DNA from: CAZWRK01 sp964635875
GTDB taxonomy: Bacteria; Pseudomonadota; Gammaproteobacteria; Burkholderiales; Aquaspirillaceae
Assembly (NCBI GenBank): GCA_964635875.1
Contig: CAZWRK010000005.1
Span: forward strand, 1 to 64,000
Length of the DNA stretch: 64,000 bases
Direction of reading: 5' to 3'
Position 1 is the stretch's first letter. Each line of letters begins with the position of its first letter. The notes under the pieces are model-generated. The model saw nothing but the letters and a program-made list of their open reading frames with translations, was not told the origin of the DNA and searched no databases. Below are positions 50,036 through 58,001 of this stretch, piece after piece. The position numbers and the translations under genes were made by a program.

Positions 50036-51880
50036 TTACAGTGGCGGTGCAGTTGCTTCTGTGGGATCACGATACTGCTCTAAAATCGTTTTGAAATCTT
50101 GAATATGGGCAAGCAATAAGGCCGCCAGCGCGGGGTCAAAGTGCTTGCCCGATTGCTCTTCAAAAAAGCTGATGACCTTTTCGAGCGGCCACGGCTGTTT
50201 GTACGGGCGCTCAGAAAGTAGCGCATCAAACACATCGCAAATGGCGGTGATCCGCCCGCCAATCGGAATTTCTTCCCCTTTTAATTTATTCGGATAGCCG
50301 GTGCCGTCCCATTTTTCGTGGTGGGTCAGCGCCAGTGAGCGTGCCAGCACGATGAGCGTGCTGTTATTTTGCCCTGATAAAATGCGCCCGCCGATTTCGC
50401 AGTGTTGCTCCATGATTTTGCGTTCTTCGTCGGTGAATCGGCCCGGCTTGAGCAAAATATGATCGGGAATGCCAATCTTCCCGACGTCGTGCATTTGGCT
50501 TGCCATTCGCAGTATCTCCGCGTTTTCTGGCGAGTAGCCGACAAGCAACGCTAACCTCTCGCAACACAAGCTCATTCGTGTCACATGGTTGCCGGTTTCG
50601 TTATCTCGAAACTCACTGGCGCGCCCCAATGTCCGGACAATTTCGAGCTGTGTTTCGCGCAGAGATTCTGTTTGGGCACGCACTTGCTGCGCCATGTTGA
50701 TAAACGCGTCATCTAGTTTGTTGACTTCTAATGTACCGCCAATGAGCGAGGCATCTGAGGGCAGAGGTTTATTTGCGGCAAAAGCATCCAAGTAGGTCAC
50801 CAGCTTTTGCAGTGGCCGTGTCACGCGTCGCACGGCCAGTAAGCCCAGCAGCGAGAACAAAAGCCCCACGATAAAACTGCCGATGATCACTTGATGGCGC
50901 ATGCTGGCCAGTTTTTCCAAGACATCGGCCATGGGCTTGCGCACAATAATTGACCAGCCAAGATGATCAAACGGCGCGTTGCCCACTACATCGGTGCGAA
51001 TCGTAAAGTATTGTTTTTGATCGAGCCACGTGACATCGCTGATGCCATTTTTTCGGATGGTTTGAGGGTTGATTGTGCCGACTTGGCCGGCTGTATCGAA
51101 CAGAATCTGGCCTTTGCGGTTGATAATGGTGGCGGCAAGGTCTTGGGTAATCAGGTGCTTATCGATGTTATTGCGGATCATCTCTTCGATCATTTTCCAA
51201 TTGAGATGACTGCCGAGCACGCGCACAACGTTGCCATGTGTGTCGCGAATCGGCATCGCGATATCGAGCAAGTACAACGGCGCGCCATCGCTATTTTTAA
51301 GGTAATTTCCGAGAAGGGCGCCCGGATGTGCTCCACCAATAAACACGGGCTGTTTCAGTCCGCCTTCAAACCAATCTCGACCCGTTAAATTTTTTCCTTC
51401 AAGAAGCGTTTGCGTGCCGACCTCGACCCGTCCATTTGTGGCCACAATGCCAAGCCACGAAAAGGAGTGAAGATTTTTTTGGAGCCGTTCCAAGACATTA
51501 CGCTGCGTTGCGGCATCGGAATGCTGTAATTCGGTTTCGATGAGACCTCGCGCAAACGATACGTCACGATAGCGGTCGATCATCATTTGTAGGGCATCTT
51601 GGGCGATTTCTTGCGCGAGTTGTTCGAGGCGATTGGCCTCGTATTGCCGCAGATTGCTTGAAACCGTTTGGGTGACGAGATAAACGCACAAACTTCCAAT
51701 CACGACCGTGAGTAACACGATCTGTACAAGCAGCATCGAAGCCATCGGCAGGTTTCGTACGTGTAGGCAAAAACGCGCGCGAAGAGAGGGGCGATCAGGG
51801 CGTTTTAGATGTGGCGTGGCGCGTGGTTGCAGTGCGTGTGGTCTGGCTGAATCAACATATTTAAGTGTAGGTTTTGTCAT
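50036..51880 (-). CDS. Membrane-bound Cache/HAMP HD-GYP phosphodiesterase
   Basis: Protein of 614 residues from the ATG at 51878-51880 (an upstream TTG at 51943 would add 21 residues). A basic N-terminal stretch precedes the first helix (MASMLLVQIVLLTVVIGSL, about 46-66). A periplasmic double-Cache-like sensor domain (about 75-320, with LYLLDIAMPIRDTHGNVVRVLGSHL) is followed by a second helix (about 330-352), HAMP, and an HD-GYP domain (about 425-595) with HDVGKIGIP near 463 and HHEKWDGTGYPNKLKG near 521. All catalytic residues are present, so it should hydrolyse cyclic di-GMP in response to an external small molecule. It is convergent with a PilZ-domain gene. Confidence 0.92.
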   Translation of the reverse strand: MTKPTLKYVDSARPHALQPRATPHLKRPDRPSLRARFCLHVRNLPMASMLLVQIVLLTVVIGSLCVYLVTQTVSSNLRQYEANRLEQLAQEIAQDALQMMIDRYRDVSFARGLIETELQHSDAATQRNVLERLQKNLHSFSWLGIVATNGRVEVGTQTLLEGKNLTGRDWFEGGLKQPVFIGGAHPGALLGNYLKNSDGAPLYLLDIAMPIRDTHGNVVRVLGSHLNWKMIEEMIRNNIDKHLITQDLAATIINRKGQILFDTAGQVGTINPQTIRKNGISDVTWLDQKQYFTIRTDVVGNAPFDHLGWSIIVRKPMADVLEKLASMRHQVIIGSFIVGLLFSLLGLLAVRRVTRPLQKLVTYLDAFAANKPLPSDASLIGGTLEVNKLDDAFINMAQQVRAQTESLRETQLEIVRTLGRASEFRDNETGNHVTRMSLCCERLALLVGYSPENAEILRMASQMHDVGKIGIPDHILLKPGRFTDEERKIMEQHCEIGGRILSGQNNSTLIVLARSLALTHHEKWDGTGYPNKLKGEEIPIGGRITAICDVFDALLSERPYKQPWPLEKVISFFEEQSGKHFDPALAALLLAHIQDFKTILEQYRDPTEATAPPL

Positions 51881-52086
51881 GTGTTTTTTGAGATTCAGTG
51901 AGGCTGCAAGCTTGATGCTTTTTGATGAAATGGGTGAAGTCAATACAAAGTGAATATCGCGCTATTTTAGCGCCAAGCGATGCTGGTTTTATCGTTTCTT
52001 TATAGCTTAATTGCGCCAATTAGACGATGCAGTGCAGCAAGTTGCGGTAACATTCCGTTTTTCCGCTCCTTCTGCTTCGCACGGAC

Positions 52087-55000
52087 ATGACCGCTTCTCT
52101 TCCTACGCAGCGCTTACGCGAAATTCCCTATAACTACACCTCGTTCTCTGATAGAGAAATTGTCATTCGCCTGCTTGGCGAAGAAATCTGGGCGTTATTG
52201 GACGAACTTCGCGGCGAGCGCAAAACTGGCCGTTCGGCCCGCATGTTGTTCGAGGTCCTAGGTGATATCTGGGTCGTCGAGCGTAATCCCTACTTGCAAG
52301 ATGACTTGCTCGAAAACCGTGCTCGCCTTTCGGCGCTGGTCGANNNNNNNNNNNNNNNNNNNNNNNNNNNNNNNNNNNNNNNNNNNNNNNNNNNNNNNNN
52401 NNNNNNNNNNNNNNNNNNNNNNNNNNNNNNNNNNNNNNNNNNNTGGCGGATCGAATTCCCCTTTGTCGTGCTCAACCCCGATACCGAAGCCGAAATTGCT
52501 CCGTTGGTCGCGGCGTGTATTGAGCTGGGGTTAACCATTATCCCGCGTGGGGGTGGCACCTGTTATACCGGCGGCGCGATTCCGCTGACACCGCTTTCCG
52601 CTGTGATTAACACCGAAAAGCTCGACCGGCACCAAGGCATTGAATACATCGAATTGCCCGGCTTGGAGGGCAAGCACGCGACCATTCAATGTGGCGCAGG
52701 CGTGGTCACGGCTCGAGTGAGTGAAGCGGCCTCGGCCGGTGGATTGGTGTTTGCCGTCGATCCGACCTCCGCCGAAGCCTCCTGTATCGGCGGTAATGTC
52801 GCCATGAACGCCGGCGGCAAAAAAGCCGTCTTGTGGGGCACCGCCCTCGACAATTTGGCCAGCTGGAAAATGGTCGACCCCGATGGTAACTGGCTCTTTA
52901 TTGAGCGCGTCGGTCACAATTACGGAAAAATTCACGACGTCGATGTCGCTCATTTCCGAATTCAGCGCTTCCGCCCCGACGGTCAAACCTTAATCGACAC
53001 CCGCGACTTGGCGATTCCCGGCCCGCAATTCCGCAAAGTCGGTTTGGGCAAAGATGTGACCGATAAGTTTCTTGCGGGCTTGCCCGGTGTGCAAAAAGAA
53101 GGCACCGACGGCATGATCACCAGCGCGCGTTTTGTGCTGCATCGTTTGCCAAAACACACCCGCACCGTTTGTTTGGAATTCTTTGGCACCGTGGCGCAAG
53201 CGACACCTGCCATTGTTGAAATTACCGACCTGTTTAAACCCGCTGGCGCGGGGACGGCCGCCGGTGTGAAATTAGCCGGTTTGGAGCATTTGGATTGGCG
53301 TTATGTGCGTGCCGTGGGCTACGCCACCAAAGCCAAATCCAAAGGCCGCCCGAAAATGGTCTTGATCGCCGATATTGTCTCCGACGATGAAAACGCCGTT
53401 GGCGAAATGGCGAGCCAGATTGTGCGCTTGGCGAATGCGCGGGTTGGCGAAGGCTTTATTGCCGTCACCGCCGAGGCGCGTAAAAAGTTCTGGCTCGATC
53501 GGTCGCGGACTGCAGCGATTGCACGCCATACCAATGCGTTCAAAATTAACGAAGACGTGGTGATTCCGTTGCCGCGTTTGGGCGACTACTCCGACGGTAT
53601 TGAGCGCATCAATATCGAACTGTCGATCCGCAACAAACTCAAATTGCTCGACGAGCTGAACAGTTTCTTCCAAGGCAAATTGCCAGTGGACAAGCTCGGG
53701 ACCAATCTGACAACCAGCGAATTGGTTGGGGATCGTGGCGAGCGGGCGCAGGAGTTGATTGTTGCGGTTCGTGAGCGTTGGCAGTGGATTCTGGATAGCT
53801 TGGATCTGCCGTTTGCGCAGTACACCCAGCGCTATCCTGAAGCGCCTTTGGAGCCGGTCACACCGCCGGAGCCGCCGCAAACCGTGTTCCATTCTCTGCG
53901 TGATTTCTTGTTGCGGGTGAGCTGGAAGCGTGAGGTGTTAGAAGACCTCGAAACGTTGTTCGCGGGCAAAACCGATGCGGCAATTATGCAGGCAGTGCGC
54001 ACCATTCATCAGCGGGTGCTGCGTGGGCGGGTTTTTGTTGCGCTGCACATGCATGCCGGTGACGGCAACGTGCACACCAATATTCCGGTGAACTCCGACG
54101 ATTACGACATGCTGCAAAGCGCGCATCGTGCCGTCGAACGCATCATGGTGTTGGCGCGGAGCTTGGACGGGGTCATTTCTGGCGAGCACGGGATTGGGAT
54201 TACCAAGCTCGAGTTTTTGACCGACGAAGAAATCGCACCGTTTATCGAGTACAAAAAACGCGTTGACCCGAATGGTCACTTCAACAAAGGCAAGCTGCAT
54301 CGCGGCGCTGAACTAGGCAATGCCTATACGCCGTCGTTTGAATTGCTTGGCGCGGAGTCGCTGATTCTGGAGCAGTCCGATCTTGGGAAAATTTCCGAGT
54401 CGATCAAAGATTGCTTGCGCTGTGGCAAATGTAAGCCGGTGTGCTCGACTCATGTGCCGCGTGCGAATTTGCTCTATTCGCCGCGCAATAAGATTTTGGG
54501 TGTTGGTCTGCTGACCGAAGCGTTCTTGTATGAAGAACAAACCCGCCGTGGCGTGAGCTTCAAGCATTTTGATGAACTGTCGGATGTCGCTGACCATTGC
54601 ACGGTGTGTCATCGCTGCGTGAATCCGTGTCCAGTCAAAATCGACTTTGGTGATGTGTCGATGGCGATGCGGAATTTCTTGCGTAAAGCGGGTCAGAAGA
54701 AATTCAATCTGGGCACCGCGACGGCGATGGCGTTCTTGAATGCCAAAGATCCCGCCACGATTAAGCTGTTGCGCAAAGGCATGGTCGATCTGGGCTACAA
54801 GGCGCAGCGTTTTGGTCATGAGCTGGCAAAAAAAGCCGGTCTGATTCAGTCGCAAACCACGCAGCCTCCGGCAACCGTGGGTCGGCCGCAGGTGAAAACG
54901 CAGGTGATCCAATTCTTTAATCGTCCGATGCCGGGCGGTTTACCGAAGAAAACCGCGCGTGCGCTGCTGGATATTGAAGACGGCAACGTGATTCCGGTGA

Positions 55001-55812
55001 TTCGGAATCCGCAGGTGTCGAGTGATGAAGCGGATGCGGTGTTTTATTTCCCCGGTTGTGGCTCTGAGCGTTTGTTCTCGCAAGTGGGCTTAGCGACGCA
55101 GGCGATGTTGTGGCATGTAGGTGCGCAGACGGTGTTGCCGCCGGGCTATCTGTGTTGTGGTTATCCGCAAAACGCGACCGGCCAAGATGATAAAGGCCAC
55201 CAAATCACCACCGAAAACCGTGTGCTATTCCATCGCGTCGCCAACACGCTGAACTATTTGGATATTAAAACGGTCGTGGTGAGCTGCGGGACGTGTTACG
55301 ACCAGCTGGCAAAATACGAGTTTGAGCAGATTTTCCCCGGTTGCCGGATCGTCGATATTCATGAATATCTGATGGAAAAAGGCGTCAAGCTCGAAGGCGT
55401 GAACGGCGTGAAATACCTGTATCACGATCCATGCCACACCCCGATGAAGCTGCAGTCTCCGCTGAAAACGGTACAGGCTTTGGTCGGCGATGGCGCGGCG
55501 TTGTCGGATCGTTGCTGCGGGGAGTCGGGGACGTTGGCCGTGACACGCCCCGATGTCTCGAATCAGGTTCGTTTCCGCAAGGCTGAGGAAATTCAGAAGG
55601 GGATGCAGTCGCTGGCACCGGCCGGCGAAGAAGTCAAAATTCTGACGTCTTGTCCTTCGTGCTTGCAAGGCCTGAGCCGTTATTCTCCCGAAGTGGGCGC
55701 AGATGCGGATTACATTGTGGTCGAACTCGCGCGCAATCTATTGGGCGAAAACTGGATGGCAGAGTATGTCAATCAGGCCAAAAATGGTGGCGTTGAACGC
55801 GTCTTGTTGTAA
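52087..55812 (+). CDS. Large FAD/FMN-binding and 4Fe-4S oxidoreductase (DUF3683-type), interrupted by an assembly gap
   Basis: As printed 1,241 residues, 34 of them N. Order: an N-terminal DUF3683-like head (LREIPYNYTSFSDREIVIRLLG), the gap, an FAD-binding (PCMH) domain with IPRGGGTCYTGGAIPLTP, an FAD-oxidase C-terminal domain with HAGDGNVHTNI near 656, two Cys-rich 4Fe-4S motifs (CLRCGKCKPVC near 774; CTVCHRCVNPC near 838), and two CCG domains (CCGYPQNATG near 1023, CCGESGTLAV near 1142) as in GlpC/HdrB. It probably oxidises a 2-hydroxy acid such as D-lactate and passes electrons to the quinone pool; the true substrate is unknown. From memory of relatives, the gap should hide nearer 90 than 34 residues. 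Confidence 0.88.
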   Translation: MTASLPTQRLREIPYNYTSFSDREIVIRLLGEEIWALLDELRGERKTGRSARMLFEVLGDIWVVERNPYLQDDLLENRARLSALVXXXXXXXXXXXXXXXXXXXXXXXXXXXXXXXXXXWRIEFPFVVLNPDTEAEIAPLVAACIELGLTIIPRGGGTCYTGGAIPLTPLSAVINTEKLDRHQGIEYIELPGLEGKHATIQCGAGVVTARVSEAASAGGLVFAVDPTSAEASCIGGNVAMNAGGKKAVLWGTALDNLASWKMVDPDGNWLFIERVGHNYGKIHDVDVAHFRIQRFRPDGQTLIDTRDLAIPGPQFRKVGLGKDVTDKFLAGLPGVQKEGTDGMITSARFVLHRLPKHTRTVCLEFFGTVAQATPAIVEITDLFKPAGAGTAAGVKLAGLEHLDWRYVRAVGYATKAKSKGRPKMVLIADIVSDDENAVGEMASQIVRLANARVGEGFIAVTAEARKKFWLDRSRTAAIARHTNAFKINEDVVIPLPRLGDYSDGIERINIELSIRNKLKLLDELNSFFQGKLPVDKLGTNLTTSELVGDRGERAQELIVAVRERWQWILDSLDLPFAQYTQRYPEAPLEPVTPPEPPQTVFHSLRDFLLRVSWKREVLEDLETLFAGKTDAAIMQAVRTIHQRVLRGRVFVALHMHAGDGNVHTNIPVNSDDYDMLQSAHRAVERIMVLARSLDGVISGEHGIGITKLEFLTDEEIAPFIEYKKRVDPNGHFNKGKLHRGAELGNAYTPSFELLGAESLILEQSDLGKISESIKDCLRCGKCKPVCSTHVPRANLLYSPRNKILGVGLLTEAFLYEEQTRRGVSFKHFDELSDVADHCTVCHRCVNPCPVKIDFGDVSMAMRNFLRKAGQKKFNLGTATAMAFLNAKDPATIKLLRKGMVDLGYKAQRFGHELAKKAGLIQSQTTQPPATVGRPQVKTQVIQFFNRPMPGGLPKKTARALLDIEDGNVIPVIRNPQVSSDEADAVFYFPGCGSERLFSQVGLATQAMLWHVGAQTVLPPGYLCCGYPQNATGQDDKGHQITTENRVLFHRVANTLNYLDIKTVVVSCGTCYDQLAKYEFEQIFPGCRIVDIHEYLMEKGVKLEGVNGVKYLYHDPCHTPMKLQSPLKTVQALVGDGAALSDRCCGESGTLAVTRPDVSNQVRFRKAEEIQKGMQSLAPAGEEVKILTSCPSCLQGLSRYSPEVGADADYIVVELARNLLGENWMAEYVNQAKNGGVERVLL
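52344..52443. other. Assembly gap of 100 N inside the DUF3683-type oxidoreductase gene
   Basis: Exactly 100 N, again a fixed-size placeholder. The frame is kept across it. Compared with relatives, the missing segment between the N-terminal head and the FAD domain is probably around 250 bases. Confidence 0.95.
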
Positions 55813-55819
55813 CGAGGTA

Positions 55820-55848
55820 TGAAGCCGACATCATTCGGGTCGGCTTCA
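55820..55848 (+). terminator. Hairpin terminator after the DUF3683-type oxidoreductase gene
   Basis: A 10-bp perfect stem (55820-55829 with 55839-55848, loop of 9) begins 8 bases after the stop codon. The tail (ATTATCAT) has few T, so termination may be partial or read-through into the HIT gene may occur. Confidence 0.55.
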
Positions 55849-55899
55849 TTATCATCGGGTACAATGCTTGCAATTTAATTGAATGAAGGTCTTTGTCTC

Positions 55900-56310
55900 A
55901 TGTCGTGCGAATTATGTCTGGAAGATGGTGGCATCATTCTTTATCAGACCAGCTTGCTGCGTATTGTTTTAGCAACCGACGTGCCGGATTACACCGGCAT
56001 TTGCCGTGTGATCTGGAATGAGCATGTTCAGGAAATGAGTGACCTTGATTCGGTCGATCAGGCCTATCTGCTGGAGTGGGTCATGAAGGTTGAAAATGCC
56101 GTTCGTGCCGTGCTCCAGCCCGATAAAATCAATTTAGCGAGCTTGGGTAATGTGGTGCCACATTTGCATTGGCACGTCATCCCGCGCTTTAAAGATGATA
56201 CGCACTTCCCCGCACCGATTTGGGGGGCGCCGCGCCGAGTCGCTCCTTCTCGCCCTTTTGCCGAAGATTTAGCGTCTCGGCTCCGCGCGGCTTTGATTGC
56301 CCAACACTGA
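55900..56310 (+). CDS. HIT-family nucleotide hydrolase/transferase
   Basis: Protein of 136 residues. It has the histidine triad HLHWHVIPR near residues 87-95 and N-terminal CELCLEDGG with a Cys pair that may bind zinc. HIT proteins hydrolyse or transfer nucleotidyl groups, for example removing AMP from adenylated intermediates; the specific substrate is not apparent. GAAGG lies upstream of the ATG at 55900. It is convergent with xth (4 bases between stops). Confidence 0.9.
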   Translation: MSCELCLEDGGIILYQTSLLRIVLATDVPDYTGICRVIWNEHVQEMSDLDSVDQAYLLEWVMKVENAVRAVLQPDKINLASLGNVVPHLHWHVIPRFKDDTHFPAPIWGAPRRVAPSRPFAEDLASRLRAALIAQH

Positions 56311-56314
56311 GTGT

Positions 56315-57085
56315 TTAGTGCCCGTATTCGACAACGAGCGGCGCATGATCTGAAAATTTGCTTTCTTTGAACACTTCGGCGCGTTGCGTTGTGGCAGCTA
56401 GTTTCGGGGTCACGATTTGGTAGTCGATGCGCCAGCCCACGTTGTTTGCATAGGCTTGCCCGCGTTGGCTCCACCATGTGTAGCCGGGTTGTTCTGGTTC
56501 ATGCGCGCGCCAGACATCGACCCAGCCCTGCGCCAAGACTGCGCTGAGCCATGCGCGTTCTTCGGGTAAGAATCCCGAGTTCTTTAGATTCCCTTTCCAG
56601 TTTTTTAAGTCGATTTCTTGATGGGCGATATTCCAGTCGCCGCAGATGATGATCTCGCGGCCTTCTGCGATCAGTGCCTGTAAATGCGGCAAAAACACCT
56701 CAAGAAAACGGAATTTGACGGCTTGCCGGTCTTCCGAGCTGGAACCGGAGGGCAGGTATAAAGAAATCACACTGCAGTCGGCAAAGTCGGCGCGCAGATA
56801 ACGGCCTTCTGCATCGATCCAATCAACACCCAAACCTTCTACCACTTGCACCGCAGGTTGGCGGCTATAAATCCCGACGCCGCTATAGCCTTTCTTTTCG
56901 GCACAATGAAAATAGCTATGCCAGCCTTCGGCGGTCTGGCGTAGTTCTGGAGTGAGGTCGGCGATTTGGGCTTTGAGTTCTTGGACACAGACCACGTCGG
57001 CCTGTGTTTGATTCATCCACGCAAAAAATCCCTTTTTTGCGGCAGAGCGGACACCATTCAGATTGGCGGAGATGACTTTTAACAC
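56315..57085 (-). CDS. xth: Exodeoxyribonuclease III
   Basis: Protein of 256 residues of the exonuclease III/AP-endonuclease family, acting at abasic sites and blocked 3' ends. It starts with a GTG (VLKVISANLNGVRSAAKKGF). The catalytic residues are in QELK (near 33-36), ICGDWNIAHQEIDLKNWK (near 150-167) and the C-terminal SDHAPLVVE. I chose the GTG at 57083-57085 because it gives the conserved start; a longer reading from 57199 adds 38 residues with no similarity. A TTG two codons upstream is an alternative. It is divergent from pyrE. Confidence 0.9.
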   Translation of the reverse strand: MLKVISANLNGVRSAAKKGFFAWMNQTQADVVCVQELKAQIADLTPELRQTAEGWHSYFHCAEKKGYSGVGIYSRQPAVQVVEGLGVDWIDAEGRYLRADFADCSVISLYLPSGSSSEDRQAVKFRFLEVFLPHLQALIAEGREIIICGDWNIAHQEIDLKNWKGNLKNSGFLPEERAWLSAVLAQGWVDVWRAHEPEQPGYTWWSQRGQAYANNVGWRIDYQIVTPKLAATTQRAEVFKESKFSDHAPLVVEYGH

Positions 57086-57201
57086 GGTCAATACACTTTC
57101 TATAGAGAGCGAGCGTGTTGCGACGCTCGGGGGCTGGGCGGATGTCGTGCTATGCTTCGCGCCATTTTCCTGTGTTGCCATTTCAGAGAAAGGGTTCAAG
57201 C

Positions 57202-57846
57202 ATGAGCGACTTCCGCCAAGATTTTATTCGTTTTGCCGTGGAGGAAGAGGTGTTGCGCTTTGGTGAATTCACCACCAAAGCGGGCCGCCTCTCGCCTTAC
57301 TTCTTTAACGCCGGTTTGTTCAATCACGGCCAAAGCCTGTTGAGCCTGTCGAAATTTTATGCGCAGGCGATTACCGCGTCGGGCGTGGCGTTCGATATGT
57401 TATTTGGCCCTGCGTATAAAGGCATTACGCTGGCGGGCGGCACCGCGATGATGTTGGCGGCCGAGCAGGGGCGCGATGTTCCGTTTGCGTTTAACCGCAA
57501 AGAAGCCAAAGACCACGGCGAAGGCGGCACCTTAATTGGCGCGCCGTTGCAAGGCAAGGTTTTGATTATTGATGATGTGATTTCTGCGGGGACGTCGGTT
57601 CGTGAGTCGGTGAATTTGATCCGTGCTGCGGGCGCGGAACCGGCCGCGGTAGCGATTGCCTTGGATCGCATGGAGCGCGGCCAAGGCGACTTGTCGGCAG
57701 TGCAAGAAGTCGCCCGCGATTATCAAATTCCGGTGATTGCGATTGCGTCGCTGAACGACCTCTTGGGCTATCTTGCGGATTCTCCGGCACTCGCTGAAAA
57801 TCTGGGCAAAGTGCAGGCCTATCGCGACCAATACGGCGTGAACTAA
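57202..57846 (+). CDS. pyrE: Orotate phosphoribosyltransferase
   Basis: Protein of 214 residues catalysing orotate plus PRPP to OMP. The PRPP loop LIIDDVISAGTSVRES is near residues 119-134, the catalytic loop FNRKEAKDHGEGG near 98-110, and the N-terminal FTTKAGRLSPYFFNAG near 25-40. AAGGG lies before the ATG at 57202. It is followed by a strong terminator. The pathway partner pyrC is at 20311. Confidence 0.96.
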   Translation: MSDFRQDFIRFAVEEEVLRFGEFTTKAGRLSPYFFNAGLFNHGQSLLSLSKFYAQAITASGVAFDMLFGPAYKGITLAGGTAMMLAAEQGRDVPFAFNRKEAKDHGEGGTLIGAPLQGKVLIIDDVISAGTSVRESVNLIRAAGAEPAAVAIALDRMERGQGDLSAVQEVARDYQIPVIAIASLNDLLGYLADSPALAENLGKVQAYRDQYGVN

Positions 57847-57865
57847 GCTTTTCGCTTTTAGGTCA

Positions 57866-57904
57866 AAACCGGTGCTTCGTGGTGGCGAAGTCGCCGGTTT
57901 TTTT
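57866..57904 (+). terminator. Intrinsic terminator after pyrE
   Basis: AAAACCGG with an inner CTTCG/CGAAG pairing closes onto CCGG and is followed by seven T. It lies 20 bases after the stop codon. Confidence 0.85.
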
Positions 57905-58001
57905 GTGCATGCTGTGGTGCAAGATTGACATTCTGTGGTGATCCAGACACTATTCCTCTCATTATAAAACAGTCGTTTGAATTGTTGAGGAGAAACCCAT
58001 C

